A stretch of 64,000 nt of DNA from an uncultured Bacteroidales bacterium. Its GTDB lineage: Bacteria > Bacteroidota > Bacteroidia > Bacteroidales > UBA932. Below are positions 33,994 to 43,241 of the stretch, piece by piece. The notes under the pieces are model-generated. The model made no database searches. It saw nothing but the letters and a program-made list of their open reading frames with translations, and was not told where the DNA came from. Every line of letters starts with the position of its first letter. Position 1 is the first letter of the stretch. Location: the NCBI GenBank assembly GCA_900317845.1, contig ONII01000003.1:62001-126000 (forward strand), given 5' to 3'. The translations under genes were made by a program, and so were the position numbers.

Positions 33994-34701
33994 TTACACC
34001 AGCGACAGGGCTACGTCCATCATGTGGGTGAAGGTGTTCTGGCGCTGCTCTGCGGTGGTGACTTCGCCGGTGATGAGGTGGTCCGACACGGTGAACATGG
34101 CCAGGGCCTTGTTGCCCGTGTAGGCGGCGTTCATGTACAGGGCGGCGGCTTCCATTTCCACGGCCAATACGCCCATCTTCATCCACTTGTCCGTCTGCGG
34201 ATTGGCGGAGTAGAAGACATCGGACGACACCACGTTGCCCACCATATAGTCATAGCCGAAACGCTCGCAGTTGTTCACGGCCTTTTGCAGCAGGCCAAAG
34301 TCGGCAATGGGTGCAAAGGTGCCGGGCAGCTGGTACTGGGCGGCGTAGTTGGAGTCGGTGCAGGCGCCCATGGCCAGCACCAGGTCCCCAATCTTGAGGC
34401 CTTCGTGGCAGGCGCCGGCGGAGCCAATGCGGACGATGGTCTTGACATCGTAGAAGTTGAAAAGCTCATAGGTGTAGATGGAGATGGAGGGAATGCCCAT
34501 GCCATGTCCCATCACGCTCACGGGTTTGCCTTTGTAGGTGCCCGTGTAGCCCAGCATGCCGCGGACTTTATTGAACTGTACCGGGTTTTCCAGGTAGCGC
34601 TCCGCCATGAACTGGACGCGCAGCGGGTCTCCGGCCATGATGACAAAGGGTGCAATCTCGCCTTTCTTGGCGCCGATATGCGGGGTAGGAGTATTACTCA
34701 T
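33994..34701 (-). CDS. deoD: DeoD-type purine-nucleoside phosphorylase
   Basis: 235 residues, the trimeric-hexameric NP-I family size. Motifs: MAGDPLRVQF (phosphate-binding GDP/R, about residues 23-32), GHGMGIPSISIY (about 65-76), RIGSAGACHEG (about 91-101), VEMEAAALY (about 182-190) and the catalytic-acid region SDHLITGE (about 207-214), in which Asp is the deoD-type residue. It cleaves purine (deoxy)ribonucleosides with phosphate in the cytoplasm. It is the last gene of the minus-strand operon with the hydrolase and Dcu carrier, 6 bases after dcu. Confidence 0.92.
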   Translation of the reverse strand: MSNTPTPHIGAKKGEIAPFVIMAGDPLRVQFMAERYLENPVQFNKVRGMLGYTGTYKGKPVSVMGHGMGIPSISIYTYELFNFYDVKTIVRIGSAGACHEGLKIGDLVLAMGACTDSNYAAQYQLPGTFAPIADFGLLQKAVNNCERFGYDYMVGNVVSSDVFYSANPQTDKWMKMGVLAVEMEAAALYMNAAYTGNKALAMFTVSDHLITGEVTTAEQRQNTFTHMMDVALSLV

Positions 34702-34707
34702 AAGGGT

Positions 34708-36084
34708 TTACTGGATAAAGCTGGCAAAGTAGCCGGCAAAAATAACATTGGTTATTAGGTACGCCACAATCGTGGACACAAATACGCTGATCAGGCCCGG
34801 CATCATGAAGCTGTGGTTCAGGAGGTACTTGCCGATAACGGTGGTGCCGCTGCGGTCGAAGTTCACGGTGGCGATGTCGGACGGGTAGTTGGGGATGAAG
34901 AAGTAGCCGTATACGCTCGGGAACACGCCCAGGAGCACGGGACCGGCGATGCCCAGTTCATAGGCCAGCGGCAGCATGGCCACCACTACGGCGCCCTGGG
35001 AATTGATGAGGACGCTCACCAGGAAGAACACAAAGGCGATGCTCCAGGGGTAGTTGGTTACAAGGTCCGTGAGCATGAGCTTCATCTGGTCCATGTAGTT
35101 GCCAAAGTACGTATCGGCCAGCCAGGCAATGCCGTAGATGGCCACAACGGCCACCATGCCGCTCTGCCACACGGCGCCGGCAACAGCCTTCTTGGGCTGG
35201 GCCTTGCAGAACATGATGTTGGCGGCAGCGGCGGCCAGCATGATAATCTGGATGCAGATATTCATCTTGGGCAGGTTGATGGCCTTGGCGAGGGTGTTGC
35301 CATCGGCCACATGAATCATCTGGCAGAAGGCGAAGCCCACAATCACCACCAGGGCGCTCAGGAACACGTATACGGAGGCTTTGGCTTCCTTGGTAATCAC
35401 TTTGTCCAGCGTGGTGGCGGAGTTGCCGTACATGTACTGGTACATCTCCGGATCGGCCTTTCTTCTGAGGAATTCGGGGTCCTTGTCCAGGTCCTTGCCG
35501 CGCTTATAGGAGGCTGCGGCGGCGCACATAAGGCCTATCACACAGGCGGGAATGGTTACCATGAGCACCTGCGGAATGCTCACCATGTAGCCGTTGGCGT
35601 TGGAAATGGTGACGAAGGCCACCACGGCCGCGGCGATGGGGGAGCAGGTGATGCCCACCTGCGAGGCAACGGACGCCACGCCGCAGGGGCGCTCCGGACG
35701 GATATTCTTTTTGAGGGCAATATCGCAGATGATGGGCATAATAGTGTACACCACATGGCCGGTGCCCACCAGGACGGTGAGGAAAAAGGTGACCAGGGGA
35801 CCCAGGAAGGTGATGTGGTCCGGGTGCTTGCGGAGCATCTTTTCTGCAATCTGGATCATCCAGTCCATACCGCCGGAAGCCTGGAGAGAACCTGCGCAGG
35901 TGACGGCGGCAATGATGATGTAAATCACGTCCGTGGGCGGCGTGCCGGGTTTTAGGCCGAAGCCAAAGACCAGTATAGCCAGGCCGATGCCACTGATGGC
36001 ACCCAGCGCCAGGGACCCGTAACGGGAACCCACATACAAAGCTGCCAGCACAATGAGCAGCTCCACAATCATGGTAAAGGTCAT
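34708..36084 (-). CDS. anaerobic C4-dicarboxylate transporter (DcuA/DcuB family)
   Basis: 458 residues with 10 or more hydrophobic helices. Family regions: MIVELLIVLAALYVGSRYG at the N-terminus, GTGHVVYTIMPII (about residues 108-120), CGVASVASQVGITCSPIAAA (about 134-153) and YFFIPNYPSDIATVNFDRSG (about 393-412). Dcu proteins exchange succinate for fumarate, aspartate or malate, which fits a fumarate-respiring, succinate-producing Bacteroidales. A and B types cannot be separated by eye. It sits 19 bases after the hydrolase stop, in the same transcription unit. Confidence 0.92.
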   Translation of the reverse strand: MTFTMIVELLIVLAALYVGSRYGSLALGAISGIGLAILVFGFGLKPGTPPTDVIYIIIAAVTCAGSLQASGGMDWMIQIAEKMLRKHPDHITFLGPLVTFFLTVLVGTGHVVYTIMPIICDIALKKNIRPERPCGVASVASQVGITCSPIAAAVVAFVTISNANGYMVSIPQVLMVTIPACVIGLMCAAAASYKRGKDLDKDPEFLRRKADPEMYQYMYGNSATTLDKVITKEAKASVYVFLSALVVIVGFAFCQMIHVADGNTLAKAINLPKMNICIQIIMLAAAAANIMFCKAQPKKAVAGAVWQSGMVAVVAIYGIAWLADTYFGNYMDQMKLMLTDLVTNYPWSIAFVFFLVSVLINSQGAVVVAMLPLAYELGIAGPVLLGVFPSVYGYFFIPNYPSDIATVNFDRSGTTVIGKYLLNHSFMMPGLISVFVSTIVAYLITNVIFAGYFASFIQ

Positions 36085-36103
36085 AGTTTAGTGTTTATGG
36101 AAT

Positions 36104-37018
36104 TTACAAAACCGTGGGGAACCACTTTTGCAGGATGGCGGTTGCTGTGTCAATCCCGTTCTGGTCAAAGACATGGCCCTGGCCGGGGAGCACATCCAGG
36201 TGGGCATTCTTATATACCTTCAGGGCTTCCTGCGTGTATTCAAGGGGAACAACAATATCCTGATCTCCGTGAATGATGTTGACGGTACCTTTATAGTTGC
36301 CGATGGTTCCGTAAGCGTCTATGCCATAGGCATCCCGGATATACTTGGGGGAGAACGTATAGTTTACATCACCCAGGTCGATGCCCAGAAGTTTGGTGCC
36401 CAGGCCTTCCTCCGGTATGGCGTCCAGGTTATCATCGAAGAGGGTTTTCACGCCGGTTCTCACGTAATCCGGGAGGTTGAAGGCGGGGAAGAACAGCCCC
36501 AGGGCTTTCACGCGGGAGGGGTACTTGGCGGCAAACAGCGCAGACACCAGGCCGCCCTGACTGGCGCCCATCACCACAATACGGGAGGGATCTACGTCTG
36601 CCCGGCTGGCCAAGGCATCGTATACGGCTGTAACGTCTTCTATCTCCGTGAGGACGGAATTGTCCTTGGCGATGTCTCCGTCGCTCAGGCTTTTGCCCGC
36701 GGGACCTCCCACGAAGTCAAAACAGACGGCCATGATGCCCATTTTGGCGGCAGCCTGGGCGTAGGGCTCCATCTTCACGTAAGAGGCAAAGAGGCCGTGG
36801 CACAGGATGACGGCCGGTTTTTTGCCTTCCAGGCCATTGGGGATGTAGAGCTTTCCGCCAATGTGGAACGTGCCCCTGGTGGCGGAGAAGTCCGTCACGG
36901 CCACCTCATAGGTATCCGGCGCGGCAACAGGCGTGGGATTGTCCTTTTTGCAGGATATGGCAACCGTGCAGGCAAGAAGGGCCGCCGCCACCCATTTGAG
37001 TTGGAAGAGAGATTTCAT
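36104..37018 (-). CDS. alpha/beta hydrolase lipoprotein
   Basis: 304 residues with a lipoprotein signal (LLACTVAISCKKDN, Cys23). The alpha/beta-hydrolase fold shows ILCHGLFAS (oxyanion region, about residues 71-79), nucleophile elbow GASQGG (Ser about 153), acid HGDQDIVVP (about 256-264) and histidine GQGHVFDQ (about 283-290), a complete triad. It is related to dienelactone hydrolase/acyl-esterase-type proteins. Substrate unknown; envelope-located. It is the first gene behind the promoter at 37062-37093 and is cotranscribed with the Dcu carrier and phosphorylase, a combination without an obvious shared pathway. Confidence 0.85.
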   Translation of the reverse strand: MKSLFQLKWVAAALLACTVAISCKKDNPTPVAAPDTYEVAVTDFSATRGTFHIGGKLYIPNGLEGKKPAVILCHGLFASYVKMEPYAQAAAKMGIMAVCFDFVGGPAGKSLSDGDIAKDNSVLTEIEDVTAVYDALASRADVDPSRIVVMGASQGGLVSALFAAKYPSRVKALGLFFPAFNLPDYVRTGVKTLFDDNLDAIPEEGLGTKLLGIDLGDVNYTFSPKYIRDAYGIDAYGTIGNYKGTVNIIHGDQDIVVPLEYTQEALKVYKNAHLDVLPGQGHVFDQNGIDTATAILQKWFPTVL

Positions 37019-37061
37019 TTGTTTACTTTAGTGCCGTCTGTCGACATGTTTGGGGTTCAGT

Positions 37062-37093
37062 GCAAAATTACGCATATTTTGCAAAATATCAAA
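37062..37093 (-). promoter_or_regulatory. promoter with palindromic operator for the hydrolase-dcu-deoD operon
   Basis: Minus strand: TTTG (37093-37090), 19 bases, TAATTTTGC (37070-37062), a perfect Bacteroidetes promoter. The spacer is filled by ATATTTTGCAAAATAT at 37074-37089, a 16-base perfect palindrome that looks like an operator for a dimeric regulator. The predicted leader is about 40 bases. Confidence 0.75.
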
Positions 37094-37211
37094 CCTCTGC
37101 TCCGGTGTCAAAACGTTCGCTTCATAGTACTTATCCGGATGCTTACGATAGACGAAACATAGTAGAGAACAGCATCAGGCCCTTGGCGGTCGGCCGTTTA
37201 TGTGGTGTACA

Positions 37212-40200
37212 TTAGTTTTCGGAAATGATAAGGTTCTTGATTTCCCAGGTACCGGCACGTCCGTCGTCCATCGTTACGGTGACGGGATAACCGGTGTTGG
37301 TGTGAGTGTAGCTTGTTGTTACACGCTGCTCTGAGCCAACAGTTATCACATCGTAGTAAACAGGATAACCCGTGTTCGTGGTCGTTGTGGTATTTCCGTC
37401 CGCGGTAGTGAAGTAGAGCTGTGTAAAGTGATCGGGGAAGCTCTCGCACTCGAATGCTACGCGGAAGTTCGAAACCAGATAGTCAGTCGGAATCTCCGCC
37501 TGGGCCTTGATATAGATCCAGTTTGTTCCTGGAGGATAGTTGATGTTCACCGGATCGCTCCAGGTGTTGCCGCCATCTTTGCTGAAACGCATTTTGGCGT
37601 CCGACCTCATATTGGCGCGGGCGTCGGGATGCGCCGGGTCGGAGAAGTAGTTACCTGCGTGATAGAAGGTGATCGTGGCTCCTGCAGAGCAGGAGAGGTC
37701 TATATCCTTTGACGATATCCTGGAATAGCCGGCAAAACGGGCATTGTGATAGTCGGTTTCCCACACGCCTTCGCTTACGTTCCAGCGGTCTGTGGGTTCT
37801 TCAATGGCACCCCATGCCGACTGTGCTACGCCGAAGGACATGCCTGAACCTACGTTATAATAAGGATACCACAGGTGCCTGTAGCAGCGGCCTGCGCTGA
37901 ACCATGTGAGCCGGACGAAGTCTGCTGTCCTGTCATTTCCGGTATTCCAGGTTTCACCATCGGAAACCCTTTCCTGAACTATGTAGTAGTCTCCCATGGT
38001 GGGACCAAGGAAGGTCTCCTCATGGTGGATGGTACCGGATGCAGCCTTGTTTGCCGTAACCTGGATCTCATAATGCACCGACTGGGTTGCTGCTGCATAG
38101 CCGTTTCCGGCGGGAGCAGTCACGGAATAGGTGATGAGGACATATCCGGCAGACACTCCGTGCACAGTACCGTTTGCAGATACGGTGGCGATGCTGTTAT
38201 CGGCCGATGAGTACGTGGCAACGGGAAATCCGGTGTATCCGGAATCAACGGTGTATTCGCCCTGGGTCTGAACATCGGAGCCCACCTTTACCACAAACGT
38301 GGGTTCAGTCTTCCATTTGACGGAGAGCTTACTGAGTTCATCCGCAGTAACTGTCACTTCGTAGTAAACGGGATCTGCGGCTGTGTAGTTCCTGTAGGCA
38401 TCGGCAGAGGCCGTAATGGTTGCGGTCCCTACACCGATGGCTTCCACCTCGCCGTTCTGGTCCACCTTTGCGACCGAGGTATCGGAAGATGTGTACACGA
38501 TGGGGGCACCGGCGTTGGAAGTGGCCTTGTTGGTGGCTTTCTGACCCACCTTCAGCTGCATTCCGTAGACGTCGAAGTATAGGTTGCCCTCTTCCATTTC
38601 GTTTGCGAAGGTGTCCCTGTTGGTGGAGTTGTTGCCGTCGTCCACAGGATAGTAGAAGTCGTTATCAGGAGCTGCCACTACCCATACGGTGGTGGCACTT
38701 TCCTCCACCATGGTCTTGAAATAGCTGCGGAAGGTCTTGATGCCGTTAATGTCGGTAGGCGTTGCCGTATACTCGTCCCAGCTGATGGTCCTGCGGTAAT
38801 AGTAGTTGTTCTTGGTATGGCCGGGGATCAGGCTTGGGCCGTTCTCCACGGTGAGGGTCTCGTTCGCTCCGGACGCAAGCGGCTTGGGGTACATCGTGTT
38901 CTCTTCCTGCTCGATGTAGAAATACAGGGGGAAGCGCGCCACGGTAAGGCCGGCAGGCACATTGAAGTCTACCCATACTTCCTCTCCCTTGACGGGGGGC
39001 ACATAGTCCTGGGCATCAACCGAAAGGGAGAAGGGGCGGCGGAGCGTGAGGTTCACCGTTCTGGTGAGGCCGCTGCCGTTCTTGAAAACTATGGGCTGTT
39101 TCCACACTTCACCGGGCTTGAGAGACTCGGGGTCTGCACACCTGATTGTAACTTCACGCCAGCCGCTGTAAACTCCGCTGGTCACATTGCTGCCTGCGAT
39201 GGTGATGTTGGAAGCAGATGATACGATGTTGCTTCCGTTGGTGGCATCGCGGATTTCCGCGGTGATGCTTCCGTTATCGTCAGTGGCGAAGTTTGTGCCG
39301 GTGCCGCTCTTCACGTACATGGTGAAGGAGGTTCCGAATGTAATGAGGATGTCCGTCTTGCTCACGTACAGGCGGCTGTCGTCGTTGGCGATATTAGTAA
39401 GCTCCTGGGCCATGGTGGAACCCTCGAAGTTATTAAGGGCGATGCTATTGACGGCGTCGTACACGGAAGAGCTGCCCTTTCCGTCCACACCCGTGATGTT
39501 GAGGGTGTAGCAAAAGTTTCGGAGGATGTTGTAATAGATGTTGTCTCCGGTACCCGTCATCGCATGTGTATCAGGATCTTCAAACAGATCCTTGTACACG
39601 AAGTCTGCCTTATAATAATATGTCCTCCATGTGCCGCTTTCATTGAACTCGGCCTTGAGGATAATGAACGGGTTCTGGTCCGGACGGTAGGAGCACTCGT
39701 AGAGATAATCCGCCTCGGCCGGATCTATCCACATTTCGTTGTCATCCATGGTGTCCGTGCCGTCGGAGGAATAATAGCTGCTCCAGGAATTATACTCGAC
39801 TATCGGCGGCATGAAGCCGTAATACATATCCGTATTGGTGAGCCAGGAGTACGGAGCGTTCTGCTCTGCGGCCAGTTCGTAATTGGCAAAGCGATTAAAG
39901 TTGATTTGAATCTCGGTACCAACAGTCTGATAGTCTTCCGTATTCGTATTGAAGGGAGCAATCGTGCCATATACGGGAGTATTGAAAACCTTGAATCCAA
40001 GAATACGGAAGTTGGATACTCCATCTGCCACTTTCACCTTTACCTTGGCAAAGTTGCGGATCATCTTGATTCCGTGCATGTTTGTGGTCTCCAAAATGGA
40101 AGTGAAGTGCCTGCGGCCCCAATAGGCCAGACCGCCGTTGTTGGTAACCAATGTACGCACGAATGTTCCTTCGTCCACCAGGTTCATCTCCATGTTTTCG

Positions 40201-40649
40201 AATTCAGGAATGGCCTTGGTGGTGGCGATAAACTGGATGTAACGGTCGCCGGAAGTAACGCTGGTGAGTTTGTCTACGTGGAATTTGGTAATGTAATTCT
40301 CGGACTCTGAACCGCAGTTAAAACCGGCTTCCTCGGCAGTAGGGTGGGACTGGGTACCAGGCTTTGCCTTCACAATCTCATAAAGGATGTCGCCGGCGCT
40401 GAAAACAGCCAGGTAAAGGAATTTTACCTTGGGCGTTTCCTCGCCCATTGTTGCACCTTTGGTGGTAATCCAGTCTCCCTGGTCCTGGGCATAAGGAAGG
40501 ATAAGGCTGCCGTCCAGGGAAACGGTGCCGTCGTCGTGACTGACGACAGTTTCCTTTTCAAAAAAGTCATCTTCCCTCACGCACGAAGGGCCCAGCAGCA
40601 CTGTAAGTGCAGTCAGTATGACAAAGTATCTTGCGAAAATCTTTTTCAT
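37212..40649 (-). CDS. very large DUF4906-type pilus lipoprotein with Ig-like (Big_2) domains
   Basis: 1145 residues, lipobox LLGPSC (Cys23) and TTKGA at about residue 62-66. Residues about 70-400 resemble the DUF4906/FimB-Mfa2-like region (IRNFAKVKVKVADG, YKADFVYKDLF, YYNILRNFCYTLNITGV). About 690-770 and 770-860 are two tandem Big_2-like modules (VYTSSDTSVAKVDQNGEV; ATYSSADNSIATVSANGTV). The C-terminal 260 residues form a beta-rich, aromatic module (FSKDGGNTWSDPV, VAFECESFPDHF) suggestive of a jelly roll. It is the last gene of the pilus operon; such large members are candidates for tip or adhesive subunits (inference). Confidence 0.8.
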   Translation of the reverse strand: MKKIFARYFVILTALTVLLGPSCVREDDFFEKETVVSHDDGTVSLDGSLILPYAQDQGDWITTKGATMGEETPKVKFLYLAVFSAGDILYEIVKAKPGTQSHPTAEEAGFNCGSESENYITKFHVDKLTSVTSGDRYIQFIATTKAIPEFENMEMNLVDEGTFVRTLVTNNGGLAYWGRRHFTSILETTNMHGIKMIRNFAKVKVKVADGVSNFRILGFKVFNTPVYGTIAPFNTNTEDYQTVGTEIQINFNRFANYELAAEQNAPYSWLTNTDMYYGFMPPIVEYNSWSSYYSSDGTDTMDDNEMWIDPAEADYLYECSYRPDQNPFIILKAEFNESGTWRTYYYKADFVYKDLFEDPDTHAMTGTGDNIYYNILRNFCYTLNITGVDGKGSSSVYDAVNSIALNNFEGSTMAQELTNIANDDSRLYVSKTDILITFGTSFTMYVKSGTGTNFATDDNGSITAEIRDATNGSNIVSSASNITIAGSNVTSGVYSGWREVTIRCADPESLKPGEVWKQPIVFKNGSGLTRTVNLTLRRPFSLSVDAQDYVPPVKGEEVWVDFNVPAGLTVARFPLYFYIEQEENTMYPKPLASGANETLTVENGPSLIPGHTKNNYYYRRTISWDEYTATPTDINGIKTFRSYFKTMVEESATTVWVVAAPDNDFYYPVDDGNNSTNRDTFANEMEEGNLYFDVYGMQLKVGQKATNKATSNAGAPIVYTSSDTSVAKVDQNGEVEAIGVGTATITASADAYRNYTAADPVYYEVTVTADELSKLSVKWKTEPTFVVKVGSDVQTQGEYTVDSGYTGFPVATYSSADNSIATVSANGTVHGVSAGYVLITYSVTAPAGNGYAAATQSVHYEIQVTANKAASGTIHHEETFLGPTMGDYYIVQERVSDGETWNTGNDRTADFVRLTWFSAGRCYRHLWYPYYNVGSGMSFGVAQSAWGAIEEPTDRWNVSEGVWETDYHNARFAGYSRISSKDIDLSCSAGATITFYHAGNYFSDPAHPDARANMRSDAKMRFSKDGGNTWSDPVNINYPPGTNWIYIKAQAEIPTDYLVSNFRVAFECESFPDHFTQLYFTTADGNTTTTTNTGYPVYYDVITVGSEQRVTTSYTHTNTGYPVTVTMDDGRAGTWEIKNLIISEN

Positions 40650-40655
40650 AGGCTC

Positions 40656-43241
40656 TTATCTTATCAGTGTTGTGTTGCCAGAGGTATCGTAGTAGTACAT
40701 GTGGCCGTTGGGGTGATAGACATTGGTGGTAGAAGGGTCATCGCCCCAGTACCAGAGGTCGTAGACGAAACGGCAGGAGAAAGTGGTATCACCGGAAAGA
40801 CTCTGTGCTTCCGCCTCCGTGTAAAATGTGATGGGTGTAGAGTTGCTCTCAGGGACGTAGACCAGGCGGCCACTACCACACCAATAATACGTGTTAGTAG
40901 CATAGAGATTGGGAATGACTCCATCTCTTTGGCGAGCTACGATGAACGCAATCTCTGCCTCGGAAGGAAGGCGCCAGCGCCCGGCAGGATATCCTGCCTC
41001 CTGATAGGTGGCACCGCGTTTTACCGCAATGTCAAACGTGAGGCCGCTATTGGCGTTCAGGCCGGAGGAAACCAGCAACCTGGGTGCAATCACATCGCGG
41101 TCTTTCTCTAATTGGGAAGTGATAAGGATGTCTTCGGGCTGCGACCACGCTATATACTGTTCGGTACTTCCGGAGAAGGACAGGTATTTATAGAAATTGC
41201 TCGCCTGAGTCCAAGATGCCGCCCCGGTATATGTAGTCGACGCCTTTACGCGAGGGTCTCCAATTCTGTAATGTACAGGATTTCCATTGGCTATATAATA
41301 GTCGTTCTGGTCGTTGAAGGATGATACGGTAACCAGGGTTGTGTAGAAATTCCTGTCGATGGATTCGTTCAGGTTATAAAGCGCGCCGAGAACCGTACCA
41401 TACGAACCGGATTGCGTAGTGGAGTTGTAGCCGTCGGTGATTTGTTGCGAGCCGCTTGCCCACTGGGAAGTGCAGTGGTAGAACTGTGTGCTTGAGGGAT
41501 ACATATAATAGGCATAACCATCCCCGACATCTACCCACTGGCCTCCGCTCAGGTTCGGCGTCCTATTGTAGTATTGCCAGCCGTTGCCGTTATTCTGATA
41601 ATAGTTACCATTATATCTCAAGTATTGCGTGTTTCTAGAATCGTAGGGATAATAACTCGTAGCATAGTTGGCACCGCTTACCCTGGAAAAGTATCCGTTC
41701 ACAAAGACATCACCGGCCTGTGTCTCGCGGATAAGGCTGATGGATGGATTCTGCACCACAGAAACATTCTGGGTACAGCCATCCTCGTTGGTGATGGTTG
41801 CATATATGGTGAGTGCACTGTACATATCGTCCAGTGAATGGGCAAATGTTACATAACCGGGATTGGATTTGTCCACTGTAATAGTTCCGGCATTGGTATC
41901 TACATCCTGACTATCCGCCGTAACGGTGCTGTTTACAGTCTGAGTTGACTCAGGATTGGCGTTTGCATTTACGTAATACTTAATACTATTAATCTTGACG
42001 GAAGCAATAGGGGAACTGCTGACGTATGTAAAATAAACCTTGGGCTCATTGTTGATGACCTGCTCCGGGTGGTCTATTACCAGGTACTTGTAGGTAACAA
42101 GTTCTCCGGGAACAATACCCTGGCCGCCACCGGAAGCACTCTCGTTCATCCAGGGAAGGATCTCGTAGTCGCAGTCCGGTATGATGACAATGCTCTCTTT
42201 GTCCGCACCGCCCAGCGAAGCCACCCTTACGAAGGTGCGGTAATACTTGTTGCGCTCAAGGTTCATGGTCGCAACATTGGGGTTCAGTTGGTACTTCCTG
42301 TATCTGTGATTGCTCTCGCCGCGGATTCTCCAAGGAATACGGAACACCACCGAGGCTCCGTAATCGCTGAGGTCGCTCCATGCGCAGGGGTAGGAGTAGA
42401 AGGGAACGTGACTGTAGGTGTAGTCCTCATGACCGGTAATCCGTTCTGACGGGCCAAGTTCTGTAACGGCTCGGGATCCGTAAGTAATATAATCCGCCTC
42501 CTGAACAACGTATTCCCCATCCACTTTTCCGCGTTTAACCGCATTGGACATGCTGATACTGATGCCGGCATCCAACACCGGTTCCCACATCTGGTGGGCC
42601 TCGTCTTCAAACTCACTCGGGATAAGCAGGAAGAACTGGATTTTGGCTGCGGCACGGGAAACCTTCGTGCGCCCGGTGGCGGAACGGTTCTCTCCGACCG
42701 TCGTGAGGGTTACTGTAGTAATCTCGTCGGACGACATCACAAAACTCTTCTGCACGGTCTGGGCCGTGAAGTCGTTCTCCACGACAAGTTCCTTCAAAGA
42801 TGCGACATCCGTAGATCCGCTGTAACTAAGCGGGGCATTGCATATAACGTATAGCTGGCAGGTGCCGGAAACGGTGCTTCCGAACATCCTGTTGGCATCC
42901 GCATCGGTGAAGAAGACCTTCACCTTATAGATGGTGCTGTCTCCTTCGGCAACGGCCTCGGCGCCGCGGCCAAGGGCTATGAATACGGCGTCGGAGTTTG
43001 TGGCGCCGTTGGGATAGAAGAAGCAGTCGACGCTTTTGACAAGGTTCTCGTTGTAGGCGTCGGCACCGCGGCTGCTGGCTTTGGTGGCAAGAGCCGGATT
43101 CAGTCCGCTGAGAGTAATCTCTATGCAATGGTCAGGAATGCCCTGGGAAGGCATGTCTTCCCTTCCGCATCCCGTCCAGAAAAGGAGCGGGAGCAGCAGG
43201 GTCGTCAGTACTTTGAATATGCTTTTCATCGTTCCTTTCAT
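40656..43241 (-). CDS. large DUF4906/FimB-like pilus lipoprotein with Tyr-rich segment
   Basis: 861 residues, lipobox FWTGC (Cys25 from the first ATG; a second ATG at 43229 would also give a good signal) and ATKAS at about residue 52-56. The middle has the fimbrial anchor pattern NLERNKYYRTFVRVAS (about 315-330). Residues about 520-620 are unusually rich in Tyr, Asn and Gly (NGNYYQNNGNGWQYY). The C-terminus has AGRWRLPSEAEIAFI (about 740-755), a pattern seen in FISUMP/DUF1566 lectin-like domains. It ends 6 bases before the next gene. Probably a tip or accessory adhesin; function not shown. Confidence 0.78.
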   Translation of the reverse strand: MKGTMKSIFKVLTTLLLPLLFWTGCGREDMPSQGIPDHCIEITLSGLNPALATKASSRGADAYNENLVKSVDCFFYPNGATNSDAVFIALGRGAEAVAEGDSTIYKVKVFFTDADANRMFGSTVSGTCQLYVICNAPLSYSGSTDVASLKELVVENDFTAQTVQKSFVMSSDEITTVTLTTVGENRSATGRTKVSRAAAKIQFFLLIPSEFEDEAHQMWEPVLDAGISISMSNAVKRGKVDGEYVVQEADYITYGSRAVTELGPSERITGHEDYTYSHVPFYSYPCAWSDLSDYGASVVFRIPWRIRGESNHRYRKYQLNPNVATMNLERNKYYRTFVRVASLGGADKESIVIIPDCDYEILPWMNESASGGGQGIVPGELVTYKYLVIDHPEQVINNEPKVYFTYVSSSPIASVKINSIKYYVNANANPESTQTVNSTVTADSQDVDTNAGTITVDKSNPGYVTFAHSLDDMYSALTIYATITNEDGCTQNVSVVQNPSISLIRETQAGDVFVNGYFSRVSGANYATSYYPYDSRNTQYLRYNGNYYQNNGNGWQYYNRTPNLSGGQWVDVGDGYAYYMYPSSTQFYHCTSQWASGSQQITDGYNSTTQSGSYGTVLGALYNLNESIDRNFYTTLVTVSSFNDQNDYYIANGNPVHYRIGDPRVKASTTYTGAASWTQASNFYKYLSFSGSTEQYIAWSQPEDILITSQLEKDRDVIAPRLLVSSGLNANSGLTFDIAVKRGATYQEAGYPAGRWRLPSEAEIAFIVARQRDGVIPNLYATNTYYWCGSGRLVYVPESNSTPITFYTEAEAQSLSGDTTFSCRFVYDLWYWGDDPSTTNVYHPNGHMYYYDTSGNTTLIR

